Part shown: positions 18,859 through 27,256 of the stretch, piece by piece
How positions within the stretch are numbered: the stretch's first letter is position 1
Layout of the letters: every line of letters begins with the position of its first letter
Source: Gemmatimonadota bacterium
Lineage (GTDB): Bacteria; Gemmatimonadota; Gemmatimonadetes; Longimicrobiales; Gaopeijiaceae
Direction of reading: 5' to 3'
DNA length: 64,000 bases
Assembly: GCA_022340865.1 (NCBI GenBank)
Contig: JAJDNC010000049.1
Location: forward strand, 26,522 to 90,521
The notes under the pieces: generated by a model
What the model was told of the DNA's origin: nothing
Databases searched by the model: none
Seen by the model: the letters and a program-made list of their open reading frames with translations, nothing else
Position numbers and translations under genes: made by a program

Positions 18859-19971
18859 TCAACCCGTCGTCCGCTCCTCCATCAGAGCGGCGAAGTGGTC
18901 GAAGAGGTATCGGCTGTCGTGGGGCCCGGGCGCCGCTTCGGGGTGGTACTGGACGCAGAAGACGGGGAGCTCACGATGCGCCACCCCCTCTACGGTGCCG
19001 TCGTACAGGTTGACGTGGGTCAGGCGCAGGCCGGGGGCTCCCGGGATGGTGTCCCCTTCCCCGGCGCGCACGGCGAATCCATGGTTCTGGGAGGTGATCT
19101 CCACGGTATCCCCGTCCAGGTTCCTCACCGGATGGTTCCCCCCGTGGTGACCGAACGGGAGCTTGTAGGTGCTCGCGCCGAAAGCCCTGGCGATGAGCTG
19201 GTGACCCAGGCAGATGCCGAACACCGGAACGTCGGCCCGGGCGAGGCCCAGGATCGCCTCGGACGCCTTCTCCACCGCTGCGGGGTCCCCGGGGCCGTTG
19301 GACACGAAGAGCCCCGAAGGCGCTTCCGCGAGGATCTCCTCGAAGGGTGTGTCCGCCGGAATCACCGTCACCCTGCACCCGCGTTCAGCCAGGAGGCGTG
19401 GCGAGTGCGCCTTGACGCCGAAGTCGTAGGCCAGGACGTGGAAGCGCTCGGATCCCATGGCCGCGACCTCGTAGGGCTCCGCGGTGGAGACCCCGCACGC
19501 CAGGTCGAGGCCCTCCATCCGGGGGTGGCCCTGGATCCGTCCCATCACCTCGGCCGGCTGTGCGTCTGCGGGGACAACGGCGCCCCGCATGGCACCCTGG
19601 GCGCGTATATGTCGCGTAAGCGCCCGCGTGTCCACGTCCGCGATCCCGGCTACCCCGTGCCGGCTCAGGTACTCGTGCAGGCTCTCGCGAGCGCGCCATG
19701 AGGACGCCAGGCGCGAGGCCTCTCGGACGATGAACCCCGCCACCTGCGGGGCCGGGGACTCGGAGTCCTCGTCGTTCACACCGTAGTTGCCCACGAGGGG
19801 ATAGGTCATCGCCACCAACTGGCCGGTGTAGGACGGGTCGGTGAGCACCTCCTGGTAGCCGCTCATGCAGGTGTTGAACACCACCTCGCCGACCGCGGGG
19901 GCCTCGGCACCCAGCGCGGTCCCGTCGAAGCGGCGACCATCTTCCAGAAGGAGGTAGGCGCGGCGTCGCAA
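18859..19971 (-). CDS. carA: Carbamoyl-phosphate synthase small (glutaminase) subunit
   Basis: Hydrolyses glutamine to supply ammonia to CarB for arginine and pyrimidine synthesis. The protein is 370 aa. The N-terminal domain begins AYLLLEDGRRFDG, and the class-I amidotransferase domain has FVSNGPGDP, the nucleophile Cys in VFGICLGHQLIARAFG, and the His/Glu of VQYHPEAAPGPHDS. The only start giving a complete N-terminus is TTG at 19971, with no clear ribosome-binding site, so weak translation or an undetected leader is possible. carB is not in the window. Confidence 0.93.
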   Translation of the reverse strand: MRRRAYLLLEDGRRFDGTALGAEAPAVGEVVFNTCMSGYQEVLTDPSYTGQLVAMTYPLVGNYGVNDEDSESPAPQVAGFIVREASRLASSWRARESLHEYLSRHGVAGIADVDTRALTRHIRAQGAMRGAVVPADAQPAEVMGRIQGHPRMEGLDLACGVSTAEPYEVAAMGSERFHVLAYDFGVKAHSPRLLAERGCRVTVIPADTPFEEILAEAPSGLFVSNGPGDPAAVEKASEAILGLARADVPVFGICLGHQLIARAFGASTYKLPFGHHGGNHPVRNLDGDTVEITSQNHGFAVRAGEGDTIPGAPGLRLTHVNLYDGTVEGVAHRELPVFCVQYHPEAAPGPHDSRYLFDHFAALMEERTTG

Positions 19972-20102
19972 GGTAGTGGAGGCTCCTGAGCGAGGGTGCA
20001 GGCGTCGTCGCGGAAGAAGCTAGGCGCCTGTCCGCCCGCCGCAACGGGTGGCACGGCGGCCTCCCCCACGTATCCGCCGGGGGTTACCTTGCCGCTTCAC
20101 CC

Positions 20103-20687
20103 ATGAATCCCCGACCCGCCATGCCTCGCGACACGGTCTACGTCCACGCCGACGAGTCCTGCCTGGGAAACCAGTTCCGCAATCGGGCCAACCCGGGTGG
20201 TGCCGCGGGTCTCGTGGAGGTCTGGGGGAACACCATGTGGGAGCGGCGGGACTATTGGGTGTGGGAGCCCGACACCACCAACAACCGCATGGCGCTGCGC
20301 TCTGCCCTCGAAGCCCTGCGTAGCCTGAAGCGACCCTGCGTGGTGCACTTCGTCTCCGACAGTCAGTACCTGGTGAAGGGAATCGGCGAGTGGCTCCCCG
20401 AATGGAAGCGACGGGGATGGCGCCGACGGAGTGGACCCATCGAGAACCTCGCCCTCTGGAAGGAGCTGGACGCCGCGCTGGCCCGCCACGACGTCCGCGT
20501 GCGGTGGCTTCGCGGGCATGCCGGCCATCCACGCAACGAGTACGCGAACTTCCTGGCCACCACCGCGGCTCGGGAGCGGTCGTCCTCGGGAGGACTGGTG
20601 CCTTCCAGCTTCGACGACTGGCTTGCGGGGCAGCGCGAGCGAGGCCGCTACCTGGAGTTTCGGGAGGATCTGCCGCCGGAGGCCTGA
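20103..20687 (+). CDS. RNase H1-like protein with incomplete catalytic tetrad
   Basis: An RNase HI-fold protein of 194 aa. VYVHADESCLGNQFRN matches the first strand with the catalytic Asp (E. coli D10), and HFVSDSQYLVKGIGEWL keeps the second Asp (D70). However, the helix that normally reads TNNRMEL reads TNNRMAL, so the Glu equivalent to E48 is Ala, and the usual Asp of the last helix (D134) is Asn in NEYANFLA. The C-terminal 45 residues are an extra basic/acidic tail. It may be a nuclease-deficient nucleic-acid binder, or may use a rearranged active site (note Glu after the first Asp, ADES). Single gene with its own terminator downstream. Confidence 0.85.
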   Translation: MNPRPAMPRDTVYVHADESCLGNQFRNRANPGGAAGLVEVWGNTMWERRDYWVWEPDTTNNRMALRSALEALRSLKRPCVVHFVSDSQYLVKGIGEWLPEWKRRGWRRRSGPIENLALWKELDAALARHDVRVRWLRGHAGHPRNEYANFLATTAARERSSSGGLVPSSFDDWLAGQRERGRYLEFREDLPPEA

Positions 20688-20770
20688 CCTACGCTCGGTG
20701 AGCGTGGCCCACGACGCATGAGACCGGCCGCGTCCCCGGGGAGGAGTCCGTCTCGTGGGGGGGGAAATCG

Positions 20771-20806
20771 AAACGGCCCGAGACGCGCAAGGCGCTCGGG
20801 CCGTTT
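20771..20806 (+). terminator. Intrinsic terminator after the RNase H-like gene
   Basis: A perfect 12-bp stem (20771-20782 with 20795-20806) and a 12-base loop, 84 bases after the stop codon, ending in GTTT. The AAAC...GTTT ends make it usable in both directions, so it could also stop minus-strand transcription from the interval to its right. Confidence 0.75.
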
Positions 20807-20809
20807 CAC

Positions 20810-21419
20810 TTGAAGGAGCCGTCCAGTCACTTCACACTGTGTCCGGCGGACCTCCCTACTGCGCTGGCGGGAATCCAGGTCCTTGCTTGGGACCGCCCGT
20901 GTGAGGGCGGCCGGGCCTCCTTCCCTTCTCCCCCCTTCGTGCCGCGCGGTCGGCGGCAGGGGGCACCCTCCGAATTCGTCTGAGGGCCTCTTCGGCAGTG
21001 GCCAGCGACCTCTCTGCCGTGCTCCCCGGGTATCCCAAGCCCCGGTTTGCTCGCCATCGTTACGCCGTCGCGCCCGATGGCTGCCTTTCGGATTCATCGT
21101 GAGGGATGACCATCGCCATCGATCTCGATGAGCCGCATCCGAAACGCGACGTATGAATACCTCCCCGCCATGCCGGGTGCAAGGGGTTCGTCGGGAAACA
21201 GATGGCGAAATATATGACACGTCGTAATTCGTTATATGACAGTAACATATGCGTAACACAGGAACTCGATTCGAGACCGTTCCAGGGACCCTGTAAACAG
21301 ACGAATTCGGAAACATCCCTTCCCGGATCGCGGGGCTCGTGACAAGTAGAACTTGTGAAACGAACACGCCGCGAAGCATGTGGAAGGTGCCCTCCGCTCC
21401 AGGCAAAGTGTTGTATGCG
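20810..21419. other. Gene-poor interval between convergent genes, with AT-rich repeats
   Basis: No convincing protein gene on either strand. The part 21170-21350 is clearly lower in GC than its surroundings. It contains direct repeats TATATGACA (21211-21219 and 21233-21241) and GTAACA (21242-21247 and 21253-21258). A 14-bp exact inverted repeat, TCCGAATTCGTCTG, occurs at 20969-20982 and 21298-21311. A small palindrome ACAAGT-AGA-ACTTGT lies near 21341-21355. I looked for tmRNA, RNase P, SRP, 6S and riboswitch signatures and found none that hold. A small RNA read leftward and ending at the 20771 hairpin remains possible. Confidence 0.4.
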
Positions 21420-22079
21420 CTACAACGCGGCCCTCTGGAAGACGTCCCCGAACGCCTCGAGGACCGCTTCGGAGGCCTGGTCCAGGGTGACCTCACGGCC
21501 CAGCTCGCGGCTCAGCGACGTGACGTCGCGATCATGGATGCCGCACGGCACGATGGTCCCGAACCAGGAAAGGTCGTTGCACACGTTGAGGGCGAATCCG
21601 TGAGAGGTGATCCATCCGGAAGAGACCCGCACCCCTATGGCTGCCAGCTTCCCCGTGGCGGTCCACACCCCCGTGAGCCCGGGAGAGCGATGGGCCGCCA
21701 CACTCAGGGATCCGGCGGCGCGGATGATCACCTCCTCCAGATCCCTCAGGTACCGGTGCAGGTCCTTTCTGCCCGGCTTGAGGTCGAGGATGGGGTAGCC
21801 CACGAGCTGGCCCGGGCCGTGGTACGTCACGTCGCCTCCCCGCCCGACCTCGACGAGGTCGATACCCCTACGGTCCCGCTCCTCGGCGCTCACCAGGACG
21901 TGCTCGGGATCCGACGAGCTCCCCATGGTGATGACGTGGGGATGCTCCAACAGGAGGAGCATGTCGCCGACGCGACCGCTGCGGCGCTCCGACACGAGAC
22001 GCTCCTGCAGGGCCAGGGCCTGGGCGTAGGGAACGACCCCCAGGCGTCTCACGGTGAGGCCGCGGACGGAATCCCCCAC
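21420..22079 (-). CDS. lipB: Lipoyl(octanoyl) transferase
   Basis: Transfers octanoyl from acyl carrier protein to the lipoyl domain of E2 and similar proteins. The protein is about 219 aa. Motifs are RGGDVTYHGPGQLVGYPILD, the Lys of TATGKLAAIGVRV, and the nucleophile Cys in TIVPCGIHDRDV. The start is uncertain: GTG at 22079 (used here) or GTG at 22052; neither has a well-spaced ribosome-binding site, and there is no ATG. It follows the E2 gene by 20 bp, so enzyme and lipoylated substrate are made together. Confidence 0.9.
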   Translation of the reverse strand: MGDSVRGLTVRRLGVVPYAQALALQERLVSERRSGRVGDMLLLLEHPHVITMGSSSDPEHVLVSAEERDRRGIDLVEVGRGGDVTYHGPGQLVGYPILDLKPGRKDLHRYLRDLEEVIIRAAGSLSVAAHRSPGLTGVWTATGKLAAIGVRVSSGWITSHGFALNVCNDLSWFGTIVPCGIHDRDVTSLSRELGREVTLDQASEAVLEAFGDVFQRAAL

Positions 22080-22099
22080 TCCTTCCGGGCGGGTCGTGG

Positions 22100-23581
22100 C
22101 TACGCGTCCTCCGGAAACGCGTCGAGAACCTCCTTGAGACGCGCGAGGAAGCGCGCCGCGTCCGCCCCGTCCACGATCCTGTGGTCGTAGCCCAACGAGA
22201 AGAGGGCTCTCTTGCGGATGGCCATGGCGTCGTCTCCGGTCGCGGGGTCCTGCACCACCACGACCTGCTTCTCGATGGCACCGGTGCCCAGGATGGCGGA
22301 GGTTCCCTTGGGGATCACCGGCATCCCCACGAGCGTGCCGAGCACTCCGGGGTTCGTGATGGAGAACGTCGCCCCCTGGATCTCGTCCGGATTGAGCTGC
22401 CGGGAGCGGGCACGCTCGGCGAGGTCGACGAGCTTCCTGGCGATGCCCACCAGGCCGAGCTCGTCGGCGTCCTTGATGACCGGTACGATGAGGCCCGGGT
22501 TCAGGTCCACCGCCATGCCGAGGTTCACGTTGCCCCGGTAGATCACGTTGTTGCCCGACACCGTGGAGTTGACCATGGGGAACTCGCGCAGCAGCCGGGA
22601 AGCCGCCCATGCCACGAAGGCGGTGTAGCTGACCCGGGCCCCCTGCTCCTCCCACCGCTGCCGGTTCGCGCTGCGGATCCGGTCGATGGCCGTGAAGTCG
22701 ATCTCGATGAAGGAGTGCACGTGGGGCGCGATGCGCTTCGCCACCACCATGTGCTCCGCCGTGAGCCGACGGATCTTGTCCATGGCCTCGACCCGATCCG
22801 CGGAGCGAATCGGGAACTCCGGATGTCGAACCTCGCCGTAGAAGCGCTCCCACAGCTCGGAGGGCGCGGCGGCGGGAGCCGGAGTGGCGGTCCCTGGTGC
22901 CGAGGTGACGACCGCGGGCGAGGAGGGAGCCGCAGAGGGTGCCGGGGCCGTCCCGACGGCGGTCTGGCCGGGCCTGGTGGGCTCCTTGCCCGACTCGATG
23001 AACCCGAGGATGTCGTTCTTGGTCACACGGCCGGCGTGGCCGGTGCCCGGAATCGCCGAGATGTCGATGCCATGTTCCTCGGCGATCCGTCGCACCACGG
23101 GAGTCGAGCGGGTCCGCATGCGCTCCTCGGCCGAGTCGGGAGCCTGGACCCCGGCCCCGGCAGGTGCAGGCGCGGAGCTCGCGGGCGCCGCTGCCGGCGA
23201 GGGAGCCGCGGGCGGCGGCGACGCGGGCGGCGGCAGCGGCATCGACGGGGTGGGCTCCCGTGGCGAGGACTCTTCAGCGGGTTTCGACTCCGCAGGCGCC
23301 GCTTCGGCGGCCGGCTTCCCGTTGGTGGCCGGCGGCCCCCCGTCGGAGTCGATGTAGGCGACCACGGTCCCCACCTCCACCGTCGCGCCTTCGCTCACCA
23401 CGATCTCGACCAGCGTGCCGGACGAGGGCGCCGGAATCTCCGCGTCCACCTTGTCGGTGGAGATCTCCAGGATCGGCTCGTCGCGCTGCACGGCCTCACC
23501 CACCTTCTTCAGCCACTTGGAGACGGTGCCCTCGGCGATGGACTCACCCATCTGGGGCATGGGGACTTCGATGCGGGCCAC
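22100..23581 (-). CDS. 2-oxoacid dehydrogenase E2 (dihydrolipoyl acyltransferase)
   Basis: The core acyltransferase of a pyruvate or branched-chain 2-oxoacid dehydrogenase complex. The protein is 493 aa with one lipoyl domain (residues 1-80, lipoyl Lys in STDKVDAEIP), a Pro/Ala linker, a peripheral-subunit-binding domain (residues about 150-190, STPVVRRIAEEHGID then IPGTGHAGRVTKNDI), a second flexible linker, and the catalytic domain ending with YDHRIVDGADAARFL (His and Asp of the active site). Domain style suggests the branched-chain or Gram-positive PDH type; the substrate cannot be decided by eye. It lies between E1-beta and lipB. Confidence 0.92.
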   Translation of the reverse strand: MARIEVPMPQMGESIAEGTVSKWLKKVGEAVQRDEPILEISTDKVDAEIPAPSSGTLVEIVVSEGATVEVGTVVAYIDSDGGPPATNGKPAAEAAPAESKPAEESSPREPTPSMPLPPPASPPPAAPSPAAAPASSAPAPAGAGVQAPDSAEERMRTRSTPVVRRIAEEHGIDISAIPGTGHAGRVTKNDILGFIESGKEPTRPGQTAVGTAPAPSAAPSSPAVVTSAPGTATPAPAAAPSELWERFYGEVRHPEFPIRSADRVEAMDKIRRLTAEHMVVAKRIAPHVHSFIEIDFTAIDRIRSANRQRWEEQGARVSYTAFVAWAASRLLREFPMVNSTVSGNNVIYRGNVNLGMAVDLNPGLIVPVIKDADELGLVGIARKLVDLAERARSRQLNPDEIQGATFSITNPGVLGTLVGMPVIPKGTSAILGTGAIEKQVVVVQDPATGDDAMAIRKRALFSLGYDHRIVDGADAARFLARLKEVLDAFPEDA

Positions 23582-23668
23582 GCTCGTGCTCTCCGCTGTT
23601 GTCGGGTCGGAAGGGTCGCGCTCCCTTACCCTCGGCTTCCCGTCGATGATCCGCTGAATCCTGGAGCC

Positions 23669-24679
23669 TCAATACCTCGCAAGGTAACGCGCCGCAGCCG
23701 CGATGTCGGCGACCTGCGGCAGGAACGCGTCTTCCAACGAGGCCGCGTAGGGTACGGGCGCGTCGATGGCGGTGACCCGCAGGATGGGCCCGTCCAGCCA
23801 CTCGAAAGCCCGCTCGCTCACGCGCATGCCGATCTCGCCGGCGATGCCGCCGGTGCGCGTGTCCTCGTGGACGACGAGCAGCTTTCCCGTCCTCTGGACG
23901 CTGGCCACGACGGCCTCTTCGTCCAGGGGCAGCAGGGTACGCAGGTCCAGCACCTCGAGCTCGATCTCGTCCTCCGCCTGGAGCGCGCGGGCGGCCTCCA
24001 GGGTCCGGTGCACCATGGCGCCGTACGTTACCACCGTCAGATCCCGCCCCTCCCGCGCGATCCTCGCCTTGCCGAGGGGCACCTCGTAGTCCTCGTCCGG
24101 GAGCACCTCGCGCAGGGCGGGAGCCCGGTACAGGCCCTTGTGCTCCTCGAAGATCACCGGCGCATCGTCCCGGATCGCCGCTTTGAGGAGTCCCTTGGCG
24201 TCGTACGCCGTGCTCGGATAGACGATCTTGAGCCCCGGCGTGTGGAAGAACGCCATCTCGACGTTCTGCGAGTGGAAGGGCCCGGCGCGATTGCCTCCTC
24301 CCACGGGCCCGCGGATGACCAGGGGAAGAGGTCCCGCGCCGCGGTACGCCGATGTGGCGACGTAGTTGGTGATGACGTCGTAGGCGGGAGAGGCGAAGTC
24401 CATGAACTGCATCTCCACCACGGGGCGCAGGCCCATGTGGGCTGCACCCGCGGCCGCGCCCGTGAAGCCGCCTTCCGCGATGGGCGTATCGACGACGCGC
24501 CGGGCCCCGAAGTGCTCCAGGAAGCCGCGCGTCACCTTGAAGGCGCCGCCGTAGGCCCCGATGTCCTCCCCCAGGAGCAGGACCCGGTCATCCCGCTCCA
24601 TCTCCTCGAAGAGCGCCTCGCTGACGGCCTCGAGGAAGGTGACGGCCTCGCCGCGCCGGGTCTTGTCGACCGGTTTCAG
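23669..24679 (-). CDS. 2-oxoacid dehydrogenase E1 beta subunit, probable CTG start
   Basis: The beta half of the thiamin-diphosphate E1 enzyme. Conserved segments are VLLLGEDIGAYGGAFKVTRG, VVDTPIAEGGFTGAAAGAA, MQFMDFASPAYDVI, and LDLRTLLPLDEEAV. The first ATG (24601) would delete the conserved first helix, yet the frame upstream still encodes VTFLEAVSEALFEEMERDD, which matches family N-termini. No ATG, GTG or TTG lies before that helix. A CTG at 24679 would give 336 aa and overlap the secG stop as CTGA, mirroring the ATGA overlaps elsewhere here. The E1-alpha gene is not in the window. Confidence 0.87.
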   Translation of the reverse strand: MKPVDKTRRGEAVTFLEAVSEALFEEMERDDRVLLLGEDIGAYGGAFKVTRGFLEHFGARRVVDTPIAEGGFTGAAAGAAHMGLRPVVEMQFMDFASPAYDVITNYVATSAYRGAGPLPLVIRGPVGGGNRAGPFHSQNVEMAFFHTPGLKIVYPSTAYDAKGLLKAAIRDDAPVIFEEHKGLYRAPALREVLPDEDYEVPLGKARIAREGRDLTVVTYGAMVHRTLEAARALQAEDEIELEVLDLRTLLPLDEEAVVASVQRTGKLLVVHEDTRTGGIAGEIGMRVSERAFEWLDGPILRVTAIDAPVPYAASLEDAFLPQVADIAAAARYLARY

Positions 24680-25086
24680 CGGCCCGAGTTCCCGGTGGGG
24701 GCGGGCGCACCGGTCGACCCCCCGGCGCCCGTCGTGCCCGCGCTACCGGTGGCGGCGGCGGGGCCCGTGCTCCCGCCGAGCCCCGGAAGGACCGGCTGCG
24801 GCGCCGCTTCCGTGGCGGGTGTGTTCACCTGGATCACCGACTGCGGCTGCTGCGCCCTTGACGACATGATGGCCAGGACCAGGGAGAGCACCATGAAGAT
24901 GGTGCCGGTGGTCCACGTGGTCCGCGTCAGCAGCGTGGTGGCCTGACGGCCCCCCAGCAACCCCTCGGTCATGGCGGCGCCCCCGCCCATGGCAGCGAGG
25001 CCTCCGCCCTTGCCCGACTGAAGCAGGACGACGACACAGAGAAGGAGGCCGTCGAGAACCAGAATGGCGAGGAGGAATCCGTACAT
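24676..25086 (-). CDS. secG: Protein translocase subunit SecG
   Basis: An accessory subunit of the SecYEG channel. The protein is 136 aa with two membrane segments (LLAILVLDGLLLCVVVLLQ at residues 5-23 and GTIFMVLSLVLAIM near 62-75) separated by the conserved loop QSGKGGGLAAMGGG. The C-terminal 60 residues are a low-complexity Pro/Ala/Gly/Thr tail that most SecG proteins lack. It follows tpiA by 77 bp, but with its own predicted promoter, and leads into the E1-beta gene. Confidence 0.92.
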   Translation of the reverse strand: MYGFLLAILVLDGLLLCVVVLLQSGKGGGLAAMGGGAAMTEGLLGGRQATTLLTRTTWTTGTIFMVLSLVLAIMSSRAQQPQSVIQVNTPATEAAPQPVLPGLGGSTGPAAATGSAGTTGAGGSTGAPAPTGNSGR

Positions 25087-25113
25087 CGTTCGACCGTGGA
25101 GAGGTTATCTGGA

Positions 25114-25152
25114 CCAGCTTTGAAAGCTGGATGGGGCGTATGGGAGTGTCAA
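25114..25152 (-). promoter_or_regulatory. Predicted secG promoter with palindrome over the -10
   Basis: On the minus strand a perfect -35 TTGACA (25152-25147) is followed after 17-18 bases by a weak -10 (CAGCTT/AGCTTT). The -10 lies inside a palindrome CCAGCTTT-g-AAAGCTGG (25114-25130), which could be an operator. Confidence 0.5.
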
Positions 25153-25163
25153 CGGCGTGCGGC

Positions 25164-25910
25164 TCAGCCCGCGGCTTCCACCAGCGCCGCGAAGGAGGCC
25201 GCGTCGAGGCTGGCGCCTCCCACGAGGACCCCGTCGACGTTCGACGCGGTCAACAGCTCGCGGGCGTTCCCCGGCTTGACGCTTCCCCCGTAGAGGATGG
25301 GTACGCGCGCGGCGCGGGACGGGCCCAGGGCCTCATCCAGCCGAGCCCGCAGCGTCCCGTGGGCCGCGGCCGCGTCGGCGGGGGTCGCCGTCTCCCCGGT
25401 CCCGATGGCCCACACGGGCTCGTAGGCCAGAAGGAACCGGCCCTCCGCCGAGTCCACGGAGGACAGCACCGCGTCCAACTGGCGCAGGATGACCTCCTCG
25501 ACCCGGTTCGCGCGACGCTCCTCCAATGTCTCGCCGACGCACGCCACGGGAACCAGCCCGGCTTGTCGAGCCGCCTTGAACTTGCGCGCCACCTCCTCGT
25601 CGGTCTCCCCGAAGACGTGTCGGCGCTCGGAGTGGCCGACGAGGGTGAACGCCGCCCCGGCCTCGCGGGCCATGGAGGCCGAGATCTCGCCCGTGAACGC
25701 GCCCTTGTCCTCCCAGTGGATGTTCTGGACCCCGAGCTGGACGAGGGGATCACGCTCGGGGGCGGCCACGGCGGCCGCCAGGGACACGGCGCTGGGAAAG
25801 ACAAGGATCTCGTGGCTTCCGGCGTTGGACGGGAGCGTGAGAGAGGAGAAGAACGCCCGGGTGGCCCGGGGCCCGTGGTGCATCTTCCAGTTCCCTGCCA
25901 CGACGGCCAT
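25164..25910 (-). CDS. tpiA: Triose-phosphate isomerase
   Basis: Interconverts dihydroxyacetone phosphate and glyceraldehyde 3-phosphate. The protein is 248 aa. Catalytic residues are visible as Lys in AGNWKMHHG, His in VGHSERRHVF and Glu in AYEPVWAIGTG, with the phosphate loops at ILYGGSVKPGNA and GVLVGGASLD. ATG 25910 shares one base with the pgk stop (TGATG), so pgk-tpiA is a coupled pair. Confidence 0.96.
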   Translation of the reverse strand: MAVVAGNWKMHHGPRATRAFFSSLTLPSNAGSHEILVFPSAVSLAAAVAAPERDPLVQLGVQNIHWEDKGAFTGEISASMAREAGAAFTLVGHSERRHVFGETDEEVARKFKAARQAGLVPVACVGETLEERRANRVEEVILRQLDAVLSSVDSAEGRFLLAYEPVWAIGTGETATPADAAAAHGTLRARLDEALGPSRAARVPILYGGSVKPGNARELLTASNVDGVLVGGASLDAASFAALVEAAG

Positions 25911-27118
25911 CAGCTCTTCTCCGTCAGCGCCACCACCCCCGGCAGCGCATCGCCTGCGAGGAACTCCAGCGAAGCGCCGCCACCCGTGGAGATGTGCGTG
26001 ATCCGCTCGGTGACCCCGGCCCTGCGCGCCGCGGCGGCGGAGTCCCCTCCTCCGACCACCGCCGTAGCGCCACCGTCGCACGCGGAGGCCACCGCCTGGG
26101 CCACGGCCACCGTGCCTCCCGCGAACGCATCCACCTCGAACACGCCCATGGGACCGTTCCACACCACCGTACGGGCGTCCGCGATCTCCCGGGCGAAGAC
26201 GTCGCGCGTGGCCGAGCCGATGTCACCGATGCGGTCACCCTTCCCCACGTGGCTGCGCTGGACCACCTTCGTCTGCGCACCGTCCGCGATCTCCGCCGCC
26301 ACCACGCAGTCTACCGGCAGCAACAGGCGCTCACCCGCACGCTCGAGGGTCTCCCGAGCCACCTCGATGCGGTCGTCCTCCACCAGCGACGCACCTGTCT
26401 CCAGACCCAGGGCCTTGAAGAAGGTGTTGGCCATGGCGCCGCCCACGAGCAGCCGGTCCACACGTGGCAAGAGCGCGTCGATGACCTCGATCTTCCCGGA
26501 GATCTTGGCACCGCCCAGAATCGCCACGAAGGGGTGCTCGGGATGGTCCAGGGCGTCGCCCAGGAAGCGGAGCTCCCGCGCCATGAGGAGTCCGGCGACC
26601 GCCTCACCTCCCCGGGCCTCGACCGCCTCGGCGAGCCCGGACGTGGACGCGTGGGCGCGGTGCGCCGTCCCGAAGGCGTCGTTCACGAACAGGTTCGCCA
26701 GGGCCGCCCACGACGCGGCCAGGTCCGGGTCGTTCTTGGTGTCTCCGGCCATGAATCGGGTGTTCTCCAGCAGCGCCACATCGCCGTCGCGGAGCTCGGC
26801 GGCGGCGGCATCCACCTCCGGACCCACCGACACCGGAACGAACCTCACTGGGTGTCCGAGAAGCTTCTCCAGATGCGCAGCCACGGGGGCGAGGGAGAAC
26901 GCGGGGTCCGGAGCACCTTTGGGACGGCCGAGGTGCGAGAGGAGGATCACGCGCGCTCCCGCTTCGGTGAGCAGCCGCAGGGTGGGAATCGACGCGCGGA
27001 TGCGCTGGTCGTCGGTGATCCTGCCGTTCTCGACGGGCACGTTGAGATCGGCGCGCACGAGAGCTGTACGACCCGCGAGGGTGCTCGGGTCGATGTCGGA
27101 TACGGTCTTCTTGCTCAT
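25910..27118 (-). CDS. pgk: Phosphoglycerate kinase
   Basis: Makes ATP from 1,3-bisphosphoglycerate. The protein is 402 aa. Motifs are ALVRADLNVPVENG, the substrate-binding HLGRPKG, FVNDAFGTAHRAHAST, the nucleotide-site ILGGAKISGKIEVI, VWNGPMGVFE, and the C-terminal STGGGASLEFLAG. The ATG at 27118 is chosen although the frame remains open to 27235. It heads the pgk-tpiA pair. gapA lies about 4 kb upstream on the same strand but is separated by unrelated genes. Confidence 0.96.
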   Translation of the reverse strand: MSKKTVSDIDPSTLAGRTALVRADLNVPVENGRITDDQRIRASIPTLRLLTEAGARVILLSHLGRPKGAPDPAFSLAPVAAHLEKLLGHPVRFVPVSVGPEVDAAAAELRDGDVALLENTRFMAGDTKNDPDLAASWAALANLFVNDAFGTAHRAHASTSGLAEAVEARGGEAVAGLLMARELRFLGDALDHPEHPFVAILGGAKISGKIEVIDALLPRVDRLLVGGAMANTFFKALGLETGASLVEDDRIEVARETLERAGERLLLPVDCVVAAEIADGAQTKVVQRSHVGKGDRIGDIGSATRDVFAREIADARTVVWNGPMGVFEVDAFAGGTVAVAQAVASACDGGATAVVGGGDSAAAARRAGVTERITHISTGGGASLEFLAGDALPGVVALTEKS

Positions 27119-27256
27119 GGCTCGAGGGACCTGAGAAGGCATGGATTGCGGAACCCGGAAGTTAACGCGACGAAGCCTCCGGGCGTACGCCGCCCGGGTC
27201 CCCGAAGACGGGCCAATCCGCAGCCCGGCCGCCACGGCGTACCGGGCGCGCCGATG

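Noticed and set aside
20950..21060. A GCCACTG core on the minus strand that recalls the cobalamin riboswitch.
   Set aside because: The other conserved boxes of that riboswitch are missing, and no cobalamin-related gene lies downstream.
20648..21496. A 282-codon minus-strand frame across the gene-poor interval.
   Set aside because: It overlaps the 3' ends of both flanking genes, crosses the terminator hairpin and AT-rich repeats, and its translation has no recognisable domain.
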